Assembly: GCF_000499845.2 (NCBI RefSeq)
Contig: NC_023754.2
Coordinates: 19,904,111-19,968,110, forward strand
DNA from: Phaseolus vulgaris
Taxonomy: Eukaryota; Streptophyta; Magnoliopsida; Fabales; Fabaceae
DNA: 64,000 bases
Direction of reading: 5' to 3'
A program made the position numbers and the translations under genes. Position 1 is the first letter of the stretch. Every line of letters begins with the position of its first letter. Shown here one piece after another: positions 1 through 12,699 of the stretch. The notes beneath the pieces were generated by a model. The model had not been told where the DNA came from. It was given only the letters and a program-made list of their open reading frames with translations, and ran no database searches.

Positions 1-620
1 AATATTATTTTCTGAATTATACATAATAGAATACACTAGAATACAAAATATTGATGTTTCACGTTCTGAATTAATCCACTAACATTTTAAGATTATACAA
101 TTCATATCTTCTTAGATTATACATATCACATAACTAAACATAAATATCCAAACCAGAGAGTAAATTTGAAAATTTAAATTTTTTAAGGATATAGATTGAA
201 ATTATAACCTCTACGAAAAAGTCTAAAATATTTTTAAGATTAAATTTTAAATTATTTGAAATAAACTTTTCATTTCTGAAAATATATATTTGAAATTAAA
301 AAAAAATTAAAATTATATAATTGAAAATGTTTTTAATCTGGAAGGACCTTTTCTTATAGTGGTATAGTTCTGATAAAAAACTATGGAGAAATGCATAAGA
401 AAAGAGTGGTGTTCTATGCCTTAAATAGATATAGTATTGTAGTGTTTAATTGGATGGAAATATGATTATTTATATATTAATAAATGGAATTGATGATGTA
501 AAGATATATTAAGGTAATGGCGGCATAATGTTGTAAAGGAGAAAAGCACCAATGGATGGATTCATGAAAGGGAAAGCACAGAACAGAAGATGAGATAAGT
601 TACAAGTGATCCCACCATGC

Positions 621-667
621 CACGTGGATGCTTTTTTTATCACGTGGCAAAGCCTGGTCCCACGTGG
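621..667. promoter_or_regulatory. Three CACGTGG G-boxes with exact 20-bp spacing
   Basis: CACGTGG starts at 621, 641 and 661, so the cores repeat every 20 bp, close to two helical turns. CACGTG is the classic plant G-box bound by bZIP and bHLH factors, and the copy at 641 reads ACGTGGC, an ABA-response element type. The nearest start codon to the right is about 2.35 kb away, so the target gene is uncertain and may lie left of the window. Confidence 0.55.
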
Positions 668-734
668 GTCCCACTTTCGAATACATTACAGATAAGTATC
701 TCAATCAAATGCAGAGATTAACCTTTTCCCCAAG

Positions 735-790
735 TTATACATACATATACATATGTATATATACATATATATATACATACATATATATAC

Positions 791-828
<38 letters not shown>

Positions 829-832
829 TTAA
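735..832. repeat. ATAC/TA microsatellite
   Basis: About 100 bp made almost wholly of ATAC and TA steps. Tyrosine/isoleucine-rich open frames across it are by-products of the repeat. Confidence 0.85.
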
Positions 833-2479
833 CATGTTGTTTAGTGAATATTGTGATTTGGTATGTGGCTTTTCAAATCACTTCATCCTATCATCATTAA
901 CTTCTCTTTGTTTTCAATTAGTTATTAATTTATTATTTATTTTATTTTATTGCAATTTTAAATTTAATTATTTGATATTATACTTAGACATTAACTAGGA
1001 TGTAGTGTTAAGATTTAGATAATTATAACATGAACCTCTCCATCGAACTCATTGAGTCGTTCAATTCACTAGTCACTATTTTTATGTAGCTCTTACTGAA
1101 TTTATAATTATGCCTTGTATGTTGTAATTCTAGTTATGGTTTTGAGTTGATATTTTATACACATTACTTCCATTGCAAATAAAAGTGTCAAATTTTTATA
1201 ACCACTTGATTTAGCAAAAACATATAACAAAATTTACATGGAACAATCAATGAATTGGTGAGAGTTAAAAATTGAGAAAAACGTCATTTTCTATAAGTTT
1301 ATTTAATATTTTTTAATATATTTTTCTACATTTTTAGCTCTTAGTTGGAATGTTTTTTTTATTTCATCTTTCATGTGGATAAATAACATTATTTTAGAAG
1401 AATTACTATATATACTCATACAATGTGCATTCGTTATCATTCTATCTTACTTGTAGTTTTAGAATTAATTTAAGAGAATTTTTTAGAAGGATATATATTT
1501 AATACCTTATTTGATAATGTACAAAATTTTGCAAGTAAATCCAACATTATTATTATTATTGTTGTTTCTTTTTTTTAATAATATTACAAGTAATATTTTA
1601 TACTAATTTAAATAAAGTGTAAGACATATAAGATCAAATAATCTTATATGAAATGTCAATTTTCTAGTAGAAACTCTTTTATTTTCTATATGGGTTGCGT
1701 TTGTACATTGATAGAATCTTTTATGTAACATATTTAAAATAATTGATATAGAAAGTGATTTTTCTAATGTATATTTTGGTTTCAAAAAATTGAATTGAAT
1801 TGATTGGATTTGGCTTAAACCATATGTGGTAAAAATAACAATTTAATCAGTTCAAATTAATTTCATAAATTCCTTGATATGAGAAAGTACAGTAAGTATG
1901 CATCACCTCTATAGTTATTACATGTAATGTTCTTTGCATTTTTCCTGAATGTATAGTCCGTTGTTCAAATAACTAGACTAACAATTAATTAATTTCTTTT
2001 TAAAATATTCAAAAATAGAAGGAACAATAATGCAGTATCAATTTCTTTGTGTTTCGAATTCCAAACCTTAAAACCAAAGTTTTGATTATTCAAACATGGC
2101 ATTTGTAACATAAAAATATAGTAAAACAAAGATGAAGAGAAGGGGAAACAAAAGGAAGGACCCTTATGAAGCTCAAAAGAATTGATTGAAGCAAAAAGAA
2201 GTGTGAAAGGGTCGTTAGTTCAGTTGGGAACAGCCGCCAAAGTTCGTTGGCAATAGTTTCCTCACGTTAATGTATAGATTCTTAATCCAACGAATAAAGG
2301 TATGAATTAGATTCATTTTTCATATGTATTGTCATGCGTGGAAGGCCAGAATCTAAGAAAGAACAATCACGAAGCATAGGATCATTGGAGAACACAAGGG
2401 ACTTATTTATAAGGTTACAGAAATAAATGTCATAATCATCAACTCAAGCTTCAAGACAAAGATAAGAGGAATCATTCGT

Positions 2480-3016
2480 TTGATCAAAAAACAAACGAAA
2501 AGTACTTGAAAGAAAAAAAAAGAAAGAAAGAGACAACAAGTCCTTATTTGCTTTTTGTTTTTCCAATCTTCTCTTTTTCAATCCTCTTTATCAAAACCCC
2601 AAGCAACCCCAACATTCCACCTTCCCTCCCTCCTCTTTGCCTTCCAAAACTTTCTCTCAACTTCTTCTTCCTCTGTGTCTCTGGATCTTCTTCCTCCCAA
2701 TTAAGGTCTCATATATGTGTCCCTTATAAACATATGTTTTGTTACGTACATATACATGCAATATGTATAGAGAGATTAGTTATATATGTTTGTTTGAGTG
2801 TTGCTAATTAGTTTTTCTTTGTTTATGGCAGGGTTTTGATCTGTGTAAGGGATCATACTTGGAATTGGAATTGAGGCTTCGTGCCCCATTTTTATTAGGG
2901 TTACAAGGCAACTATAGCTAGACTGCTACTCGTAGATTTCTCTATACTCTTTGTTATCAATTTATTCCAATAAGGAGATCCTACACAGTTTATTTCATTT
3001 AGATTCAGGTTTATAT
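2480..3016 (+). promoter_or_regulatory. Probable 5' leader of the NAC gene with a leader intron
   Basis: A pyrimidine-rich stretch at about 2560-2700 resembles a plant leader (Y-patch). TTAAG|GTCTCATAT near 2705 and TATGGCAG|GGTTTTG near 2832 make a plausible intron inside the 5' UTR of the NAC gene starting at 3017. There is no transcript evidence. Confidence 0.4.
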
Positions 3017-6000
3017 ATGAATATGGCTCCTGTTTCACTGCCTCCTGGGTTTAGGTTCCACCCCACAGATGAAGAACTTGTTTCTTATTACCTCAGAAGA
3101 AAGATAAATGGTCGTAAGATTGAACTAGAGATCATCCCTGAAGTTGATCTTTATAAGTGTGAACCATGGGACTTGCCAGGTTAGTATAATATTCAATAAC
3201 ACTTCCCACAAGACACATGACAAAACAATCTTTTATATATATGTGTATATACACACATCCACATGATTGCTCATTCTTCCAACAAAATTTCATAAATAGT
3301 TTGTCATGACTCATGTTTAGCATCCCCATGTTTAAAAAACACCTCAAACCATTATCGATTGGTAAATCACTATGCGACAGAGTGTTAAAAAAGTGGGGTC
3401 ACAGTTCTTTAGACACGATTTTGGTTATGGTTGTTAACCAATCATGCATGAAACACATACTTGCTGTATTGGTCAAGTATATTCCTGTGCTTTCGCCTAA
3501 AATATCTAGGGATTATGCAGAGGTACGTTGTAGGGAGGATATAGGTCCTTAATTCAAATATAGGATTGATACTTCCTATAATCCTATTGTGAACATCAAG
3601 ACAAAGTAACGAGGGAATAGTGGGATTCCCAAGTCAAAAACAGTCAAACACAGAAAAAGAATTACATTCTCCACATGATATACACACATAACTCCCCCAT
3701 GCAATCAATGCATATACTTGGAGTTTCTAATAATTTTCATTACTTTTTCAAAAACCATTTGCTTTTTCATGGTGACCAACGCAAGTCTGAAAGGATTAAT
3801 ATTTTATATATTCGCACAGGGAAGTCATTGTTACCGGGAAAAGATTTGGAGTGGTATTTCTTCAGCCCTCGAGATAGAAAATACCCAAATGGATCAAGAA
3901 CAAATCGTGCAACCAAATCTGGGTACTGGAAAGCCACAGGGAAAGACCGTAAGGTGAATTCTCAGAATTGTGCAATAGGAATGAAGAAAACCCTAGTTTA
4001 CTATCGAGGTAGGGCACCACATGGTTGTCGCACAGGTTGGGTTATGCATGAGTACCGTCTTGATGAGACACAGTGTGAAACCAATACAGGCTTGCAGGTT
4101 CATCTTCTCTTCCTTTTCTTTCATCTACTCTCAAGATTCTTTTCTGTCTTATTTTAGTGTTTTTCTTTACTAACTTTATGTATATTTCTTTTGTTGCAGA
4201 ACATATGAGTAAAATATACACAGTTATCTTCTAATTTTTGGTTCTTTTAATATCAAATATCAAGTTATTAATTGGATTGATTTTGCTCGTGGAAAATATT
4301 TTTTAATAGTGATTTTTAATTATTGGTATAATACATATTGTTATTATAAACTGATCATCTCATGCCTGTTCTAGTTGTGTAAATTTAATTTAATTAAATA
4401 AATATTATACCTATGGAGCCACAGTGATTGTATGATAAACAAAAGATACGTTTTCATTTTAAATTCTCTACGTTAACATTTAATTATTTTTTTAGGATGC
4501 ATATGCTCTTTGTCGTGTGTTCAAGAAGACTGCAGTGATTCCTCCAAAAGTTGGAGATCAACACTATGTTAATGTGAGCACCAGCCATGCAAATCAGATA
4601 ATTGCAAGTGATCAATCATCAAGCATTAACGAGCTATACTCTGAAGGTAGAGGTGAAGTTTTAGAGAGCTCAAATTATTTTATGTCAATGGATACATCCC
4701 CAAACATAAATGGAACTGCTTTCAATATCAATGGTGGAAGAAGGGATAATGAGACAGCATGGTCACATTTCTTATCAGAAGACTTGCTCAATCTTCCAAC
4801 AGCATCCACTTCTTCATTTCCCAATTATGGATCCATGAGCTATCCTCCATCAAAGGTAATACCAACCTCATCTTAGGATACATCTTTATAGTTTAATGTT
4901 TGTCTTAATTATATAGACAACATAATTTGCGAATATCTAATTAGTTTATAGCATAAATATTTTCAGACACTCATACGTGTTAAACTCTATAGTTATGTGT
5001 GTATGATTTGTTTTGTAGGTGGATGTAGCACTGGAGTGTGCAAGGATGCAGCATAGGTTTAGCATGCCTCCATTGCAGATGCAGGACTTGGACTTCCCTC
5101 AAGTTGGCATTTCCAAGCTGAAGATGGAACAAGGATCGAGTTCCATGAGTGGAAGCAGAAATGAAACAGATATCTTGCAGGAAATTCTTTCAGTTGCTCA
5201 TGCTTCGCAGGAGTTAATAAATCAATCCAACTACTCATCACAACCATTCATGAATGCCAATGAAAATTATGCTCCTCATGAAACTGACTTTACTTTTATG
5301 GTTGGTACCAATTACAATCATGTCAACGATATGAACACCATGAACATGGGATTTGTTGACAAAGCATGGGAAGACAAAAACACAAGATCAATTGAGATTG
5401 GAGATCTTGATGATGGATTCAAGACAGAGAGGATGATGGAGAATTTAAGATGGGTGGGAATGTCCAGCAAAAATGTGGAAAAGGTATGTCCTACTGCTAA
5501 CTTTTCTAATTTAAAATCATATTAATTATGGAAATCCATCATTGGTTCAAGGTGTAAAACCCAGATTGAAAATGGATTTTAAATTAGTATCTAGCAAATT
5601 AATTCCATACATATATACTATAAATTGGAAATATTTTTTTGTTGTGGGAGCAATATTTTTATATTACATTTCAAATTATGAATATAAATAATTACACATT
5701 TCTTAAAAAAATTAAGTTAGTAATAAAACTCACATCTATCTGCATTAAATTATTGTTGCTATTAATTAAATTAAATACGGGAGTTTACTTTTGCGTAAGA
5801 ATTATATTATTTTTATAATGTTATTTTACAATATTTTTTAAACACTATCTTTATCTTTCTCCCTTACGTCAACTGTGTACATTTTTTAAATTTTATCATA
5901 ATTATATTAAAAACCATACATAAAATAATGTAATTAATTCATAGTAATAACAAATTTAAACTTTTTAAAATTCTTTTCTTATTTCTTACTGTAAGTCTGT

Positions 6001-6891
6001 TTCCAAAAAGAATGCTTGTTGTATCAACTTCTCTCTACTTAATTTGTCAGAGCTTTATGGAAGAGCAGCAAAATATTGTTCCAATTGATGATATCTCAAA
6101 CTTCCAAACTAATACGGAAGAAAACGAACTGAAAGGTATTTTCAATCCATAATTTCTTTTTGTAATGACCTTGGTCAAGAAAAAATTATCAATATTAACA
6201 AAATTTTAATGATGTTTTATTTGTAGTAGGATTTGAGAAACACAGTTGCAACAAAGAAATAACCGATACTGAGATTGATGATTTTTCAATGGGATTCATG
6301 AATGATGAAGACCCCAATGAGAACTTCCTAAATGAGGAAAACATTGACTATTCAAATTCTACAAACTATGATGTTGTTGAGGAAACAAAAACCAATCATG
6401 CGATGTTTGTCTCAACTCATCAAGTAGCTGATACATTCTTTCATCAAATAGCTCCTTCACAAACCGTCAAAGTTCAACTCAATCCAGTAATGGCTGCCAA
6501 TCAATGTATAGAGAAAGCAACAGTCAAGAAAGGACCCTCTTTCTTTAGAAAGTTTAAGGCCTGTGTGACAGGGAAGCTAATAAAGCCATCAAACACAGTA
6601 GCAAGTGTTCTTGAATTCATCTTTGCATTTTTGTTGATGCATTGTGTTTTTTTAAAGGGATTAGTGGAAGATTGGAAACCAGACCTTAAACGTTGTGGCT
6701 GTGTTTACAGCATGAAGAATATGGGAGAAGCAACAGAGAGTGTGCCTAGGAATGAACAAGAAAAGGTTTGGTTTGTTGGTATCAGATATGGGAAAGGATT
6801 TAGCATGGTCCTAAAGAAGATAAGCATTTTCCTCACTATATCATTGGCTCTGTTCACCATGTGGGCTAACCATATCATAGTTGACTCTTAG
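3017..6891 (+). CDS. Membrane-associated NAC domain transcription factor (NAC028/045/086 group)
   Basis: Six coding exons: 3017-3179, 3820-4097, 4496-4855, 5019-5483, 6051-6135 and 6227-6891, giving 2016 nt and 671 residues. All introns are GT-AG and frame is kept throughout. The N-terminus holds a full NAC DNA-binding domain (about residues 6-160) with the subdomain motifs [59 protein letters not shown] and [10 protein letters not shown]. Two hydrophobic segments lie near the C-terminus, at about 575-596 and 648-666, the latter 5 residues from the end. Members of this plant group act in phloem and vascular development, and C-terminally anchored NACs are released from membranes by proteolysis; applying that here is inference. 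ATG at 3017 is followed in frame by a second ATG at 3023, where many family members begin. The length is close to the larger NAC028-like members. Confidence 0.9.
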
Positions 6892-9800
6892 AAATCATAC
6901 CCTAATTTTTATTTTGTTTTTAGTTTCTAACTTCATTTCTAATCACATCAAAATTCTCATATTGAACTCCTCCCACACAGCTTTTATGCATTCAAATATT
7001 TGTATTCATTTTACTTGGTGACATCCTTACTAAGAATTAGTTATATTCAATTGAATTATATTAAATTTGAAAATGTTACACATTTACATTAAGTTCTTTC
7101 CAGGCTATACATCATATTCTTTATTAATTAGTTGATAATGATTAGATAAGTGAGAATGCAATAGTAGTATTATAATTAAGAAGAGAAAAAAATTATTAAT
7201 TACACTTCTATGTCTTTTTTATAGAAATACACTTCTAAACACATGTGCATGTATACAAAGTCTCTCATATTGAATAACACTTCATTTAAAATAAATAATT
7301 ATACTCTCACTAATAGAATTAACTAAATTTGAATGACTCTATAACCCTTAATTTAAATTTTTTGAAAGATATTACACTAAACATTATCTTCATAGACTTG
7401 GTTAAGACTATATAATACAGATACTGAAAAGCTAATTAGTATTATTAATAATAGATAATATCTGCCAACAAGAAATAACAATAAAACTTAAAACTAATTC
7501 AACAATATCACTAGCTATCCCTAGTTTGTTACAGTATATTACACTCTAAAAAATAACACTGGTTAGCTGTAATAAATAAGCGTGATAAAAAAACAGACAT
7601 TATTAATATATGATAAGTCGACAATAATTCTATAAATAGATATAAAAAAATAGTTTCGGCTAAACAAACTATACCGACGTTATAGCTACACAAATTTTAA
7701 AAAAAAAGTCAAAATAAGAATAAATAGTTAATGTGTCTTTGGAGTGTCTGTGTTTAACACATGTATCGGACACTGACACTCGTACGACACTTGTAAAACA
7801 CGTATCAGTGTCCAATTCAAAAAATATTTGTTGAATTTTTTACGATTCTAACAAAGTTCTAATACAATTTTAAAAAGAATAAATACATTAATTTTTTAAA
7901 AACTCAAATTTATTGTATAAATTTTTATTATGATTATAAAAATAAGGAAAAAAAATCATTTTGAACTAGCCATGAGAAACATTTTTCTGCTCCAAAAAAT
8001 ACTAAAACATATTTGTGCACATAAATCTTTATTGTTAATTTATATAATTCATAATTATATATTATATAGATTTGTGTCCTCGTATCCTATATTTTAGAGA
8101 TTATACGTATCTTCATATTCATGTCTGTGTCCGTGTCGTATCAGTATTCGTGTCAGTATCTATGCTACATACCGATGAAGAAAATATATTCTTTAAATTA
8201 AAAGAGTATAATATAAATAAAATATATCAAATTAATGTGTTTGCTCAGTCGATGCAAGGTTTTTTTATTTGGATTAATGTAGGTGTGACTGACAATCTTG
8301 ACTAGGCCTCTTGTGTTAGCTTAACAGACGGTTACATGAAAAAAAAAATCACTAAAATCATATGTAAAAAAGGTCTTAGTGAAATTTAATGTCTGTAATC
8401 TCTATCTCTCGTCTATGTTTGTGCTTCTCAAAATCCCCAATCGTGGTCCTAAATTCCTAATGTCGTTGGTGTGAGCTTGGAAGCCCTACCTGATAAGTAA
8501 ATTCCCAAATTGTCAATGTTTGAAGGGTGAAGTTTTGAAAAAACCTAATGTGCAAGTGATGCATTTGTGAATGGGTGTGAGTTCGAATCCATAATATTAA
8601 AAGTGGATGCATGCGAAGGTTGTTGTCATGAGGAGGTAGAGATTTCACTGGTGGAGCTGAAATCTTAAAGGTGAGTTTCTTCTAAAGTACAATGACCATT
8701 TTTAGATTTTGATGCATTTTTTTTATTGATATCAATTGGTGTGGTTCTTTGGAAAATGTTTCTGGTGTGGAACTGAAGTGAGTTTTCAGTTGATTGTGGA
8801 TGTGATGGTTTATTATTTGCTTGTAGTGTGTTGTTTTTTTTTGGATCGTTTTGTGGTCCAAATTTTCGTTGAAGTGATAAAATAATTATTTTTAAACACT
8901 AACTTTATTATAACATTTATAATTTTTTTATCTATTTATTTATTATATGAATTCACCTAGCATATATAAAATAATTATCTCTTTCTTTTAAAAAATATTA
9001 TATTATATTATATATATAAAAGATTATTTATATTTTTAATATAAGATTATTTGTATTCTTTTTAACAAATTCTAACTTATATATTTTTATTTAGTAAGTT
9101 TTTATATATTTATAATATAAGATTATTTGTATTCTTTTTAACTCGGACATTTGACTGTATAATTACTATTATATTTAAAATATTATTATTTTTTATTTAT
9201 ATTATGTATTGTAACTATTTTGTTTAATATTTACTACACACTTATTTTATGGATATTTTTGCTTTAACTTATTAAGATTTATTGCATTATAAATTTTTGC
9301 ACACATCTTTTATAATTACGAATATTAAAATTTATTTTTTAGTTAAAAATAAAAAAATTATGATAATTTTTCATGTTTTAATAATTTTACATAATTTATA
9401 TTTTGCTTGTAGTTCGTTCTTACATTAAACTGGAAATAATATTTTAATTACAAAAAATTAAAATGCACAAGTTAATAAATCATATATTTTTTAATTATTT
9501 TTAAATATAAGGATAATTTTGTAATTTTACTTTTTTTATTAAGGAAAATAAAATTTTAATTACATCCACCATATAACTAAAAAAATTCATCAATTTTTTT
9601 ATAATTTTCACTTTATTTAACTTTACTTTCTATACTTTTCCTTTAAATCATTTCAATTAATTCTTTCAAATTTAATCCTTAATTCAAAACAAAACATAAA
9701 AGACATAAGGAAATTATGCAGTATTAGTATACTACATAACATACGTACAATGCGGTATTTAACATCAGTGTGTATACTATATAACATACATTACAAGATA

Positions 9801-10640
9801 AAGCAAAAGATCCAACAAGTATGTACTAAACACTGAGAATAATTCCAATGAAATATGTATTTTTATCACACCTAATTTCAAAGAAAGACATAAAGGCACA
9901 CTTAGCATGCATGAACAAGGTCTCTTTTTTTCCTAAATCCACAACATCAATGATCCAATCCTATCAGAACCAAAAACATCTTCCTTTTTCTAGTATAATT
10001 GATCTCTATTCCTTTAAATAATTTGATGTTATAAATGTTGAAACAAAAGTTGTATGCTAGGGAAGGTAATTTGATGTTATAAATATTAAAAACCTCTTTA
10101 TTATTAAATATAGAAAAATCTTTAGATAACTTGATTTTACTTACGTAACGTGAAATGTAAAAGATATTCAAATGTTATAACCACTACACCTTGTAGGTAA
10201 GCCTTTATCTCTTGCCTTTTATCCATTTCAACAAATCCAATTTCGATTCCTTATCCTTTCCTTATCAATATAATTATTGATTTATTTATGACTAAAAAAA
10301 GTAAAACTATGGAAGAATAGAAAATTTTCTCTAAAGAAAGTCGAAGCAGTTACATGCATCTAGATTATTGAAACCATAACAAATTGTCACTGAAGAAATG
10401 TATCTTTGTATTCTTCCCCCAAGAAAATTGTATAACTTTTTTTATTTCGTATCTAACTATTTACTATTTTAAAATCTACTACATATGTCTAAACTGTGAA
10501 AGAATATTTATATATTTTCTTTCTTGTAAGTTTTCTATTTAAGAAGTCTTTCGCCTTCAAGTCTTTTGAGATAACATTAATAAGTTCAATCATCGCATCT
10601 GAAGTATTATCTATTTTAGAACTTGACGTTACAATTTTGT
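6892..10640. other. AT-rich spacer
   Basis: No gene found. It contains the NAC 3' flank, a dispersed repeat copy at 7730-8170, and AT-rich DNA in which a 25-bp motif ending in GTATTCTTTTTAAC occurs near 9046 and again near 9117. Confidence 0.6.
7730..8170 (+). repeat. Dispersed ~420-bp repeat, copy A
   Basis: Both ends are rich in GTGTC/GACAC words (GTGTCTGTGT near 7747, GTGTCCGTGTCG near 8130). The AT-rich middle shares long words such as TATTATGATTATAAAAATAA with copies at 25433-25860 (opposite strand) and 39307-39675 (same strand). It looks like a non-coding mobile element, but I cannot name the family. Confidence 0.65.
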
Positions 10641-10649
10641 CCTTAAAAG

Positions 10650-11135
10650 ACGTCTCGGGTGGATTAAAGAAGGAAAACGTATTTAAATTGACCTTGGTCT
10701 CAACTCCTAAGCGATGTGAGACTATTGAGCATACCGGAACAAACCTCCGGTCAAGGTCTTAAGGCAACGGATTCCCCTAGTTGAGGGCTAAGGGACTCTC
10801 AATCGAGGCCTAAGAAACTAAAGCTCTTACCACTCATACTTAAGGAACAATAGTTAGATGTCTTAACAAAAGAATCCATGAAAATTCAAAACCAATTGAG
10901 GATTTTTCCGAAAAAATAAAATAAAAACAATTGCGGCAATGAAGGCTGACCACAAAAAGAAAATAATTACATAAATATAGTCTCTCATATCGAGAGCTCT
11001 GATACCAAGTTAAAAAGTGAATTTTAAGTCTAACTCATCCTCATAAAATCGACTTATAAGGTAAAGTTTGCACTCAGTTATATATTATGAAATGTCCTGA
11101 TCTCTAATCGATATGAGATCTTCAACAATTTGACA
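10650..11135. repeat. Dispersed plant repeat, degenerate
   Basis: The right part (about 10985-11130) has the stereotyped wording CTCTGATACCAAGTTAAAAA, then AAAATCGACTTATAAGG, then TGATCTCTAATCGATATGAG, which I recognise as a common repeat in legume sequence. The left part contains GACCTTGGTC answered by CAAGGTC about 65 bp later. No coding content and no clear ends. Confidence 0.4.
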
Positions 11136-11491
11136 TAACAAAGCAGTTTGCACAATATCTTCTATAATTTTTCATTACAAAAGTAGTTTATATGCCTACA
11201 GTTCTTCAACTCACATATTATACACAATACTTACTAGCTGCAACAGACTTGTGTATCTCTTCATTACAAAACATGAATTCTATTTTAGGCAAACTACGAA
11301 CCGATAATTTTTTTTGTATAAAACTTTTGACTGCATTTCAGAAATAAGATCGTCAAACAATTACACTATCAGTAGTTTATTTGAAAACCTTTTTGCATCC
11401 AGCAAAAATTAACTACTTTACTTCCATTAAAAATTTAAAAAACTACCAACTACTATTTCAGTAATTTGAAGACATCACGGAGATAAATTAC

Positions 11492-12634
11492 CTACAACTT
11501 GCACAAGCAGATGTGAATTCTTCTGTAAATAGTCATACGGATCAGTTTTGATTCTAACATAACTTCCTAGCACTTTGTCATCAAAAGTTGTGGTTGCTTT
11601 GAAAGTTAATCCAATAAACCCCTCTTCAAGTAGACAAGCTTGAGGTTATAACTAACTTTGGCTGCAAAACAGCTTTGATGCTCTTCACAAACTATGTTCA
11701 GATTATGAGATTTTGTAAATGAAATCGATCTTCTCTTTCTCAAAAGGTTCTCAAAAGGTTGGATGGTTCATTGTAATCCCTATCTTCAGAACTACTAACA
11801 TCACGCATTTCTTCAAAATTCTCAGCAAAGTGTCGTGCCAGAAGATTTTGCATGCTGTTTCTGTTTACTGATTTCCACCCTAGTAAGAATCTCAGTGGTG
11901 CATCACAATGTATCTTTCTCTTTTTCTTAGGGTCAAAAGGATTGTTTTCTCTGCAGTACTCAATAATGATTGAAGTAACATCATGTTCAGAAAATTCATT
12001 GCTCGTGTCTTTGCCAATATATTCAAGAAATTCCATAAGACTTCTTGAACCCCATCCAATAAACTCTTTTTTCTTATCTTTCCCATTTCCTTTCATTGAT
12101 GATAACTTTCCCAAGCCCTTCTTTGTCCTCCCTGACATTGATTCTATTGTCTCATTCAGGTCATCACAATCAGAAACTATATAGTTATTCACGTCTTCAG
12201 AATCACCACTGCCATCTTCCCCTAAACCTATTTCATCTGGATCCAAGTCACGTTTGCTTTTGCCATTCTTAAAGAATCTATGGGCAGAGTGTACATGTTC
12301 AGAATTCAGCCCTTCTTCTTCTTTGATGATTTCATAATATTCTGAAAATAAGAATTCATACGTATCTTGATCTTTGAAATCTACCAATTCCTGTTAATAA
12401 AAAAGCATGAAAAAATCAAGTGATATAAATTCAATATTCTTCATTTTGACCACTGCCATCTTCCCCTAAACCTATTTCATCTGGATCCAAGTCACGTTTG
12501 CTTTTGCCATTCTTAAAGAATCTATGGGCAGAGTGTACATGTTCAGAATTCAGCCCTTCTTCTTCTTTGATGATTTCATAATATTCTGAAAATAAGAATT
12601 CATACGTATCTTGATCTTTGAAATCTACCAATTC
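11492..12634 (-). pseudogene. Broken SWIB/Plus-3 domain gene fragment
   Basis: Read on the minus strand, an exon begins at 12390 after TTATTAACAG and encodes an acidic lead-in, then a SWIB domain (KEFIGWGSRSLMEFLEYIGK to LARHFAENFEE), then remains of a Plus-3 domain (YLKRG, then DDKVLGSYVRIKTDPYDYLQ and NSHLLVQVV), with a donor at 11491. Family: plant SWIB/Plus-3/GYF chromatin-type proteins resembling At5g08430. Breaks: an 11-bp direct duplication at about 11738-11759 shifts the frame after the SWIB domain, and a second shift with a TAA follows YLKRGLL. The first part of the exon is repeated at 12431-12634 by a 244-bp tandem duplication. No PHD or GYF parts were found nearby. Likely a pseudogene; a transcribed remnant is possible. 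Confidence 0.75.
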
Positions 12635-12697
12635 CTGTTAATAAAAAAGCATGAAAAAATCAAGTGATATAAATTCAATATTCTTCATTTTGACCAC
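12205..12697. repeat. 244-bp tandem duplication, about two copies
   Basis: 12205-12448 is repeated at 12449-12692 with no difference that I could find by eye, and the match runs a few bases further. The unit holds the 3' splice site and first ~180 bp of the SWIB pseudogene exon. Identity this high in decaying DNA points to a recent event or an assembly artefact. Confidence 0.9.
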
Positions 12698-12699
12698 CC

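Larger units (their letters stand above)
1..2480. other. AT-rich spacer upstream of the NAC gene
   Basis: I see no convincing coding region here; open frames are short and of low complexity. It holds a set of three G-boxes near 621-667, an AT-dinucleotide-rich simple repeat at about 740-830, and otherwise AT-rich DNA. A gene lying left of the window could own part of it as promoter. Confidence 0.6.

Noticed and set aside
628..998. Two overlapping open frames rich in Tyr and Ile
   Set aside because: They are produced by the ATAC/TA simple repeat and have no start context or homology.
8575..8600. GTTCGAATCC resembling a tRNA T-loop
   Set aside because: No matching acceptor, D or anticodon arms within tRNA distance. 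No tRNA gene was found in the window.
10496..10762. 88-codon plus-strand frame
   Set aside because: It overlaps a dispersed repeat and shows no domain; composition looks random.
11852..12184. Plus-strand frame across the SWIB region
   Set aside because: The SWIB and Plus-3 motifs are on the minus strand, so this is an antisense shadow.
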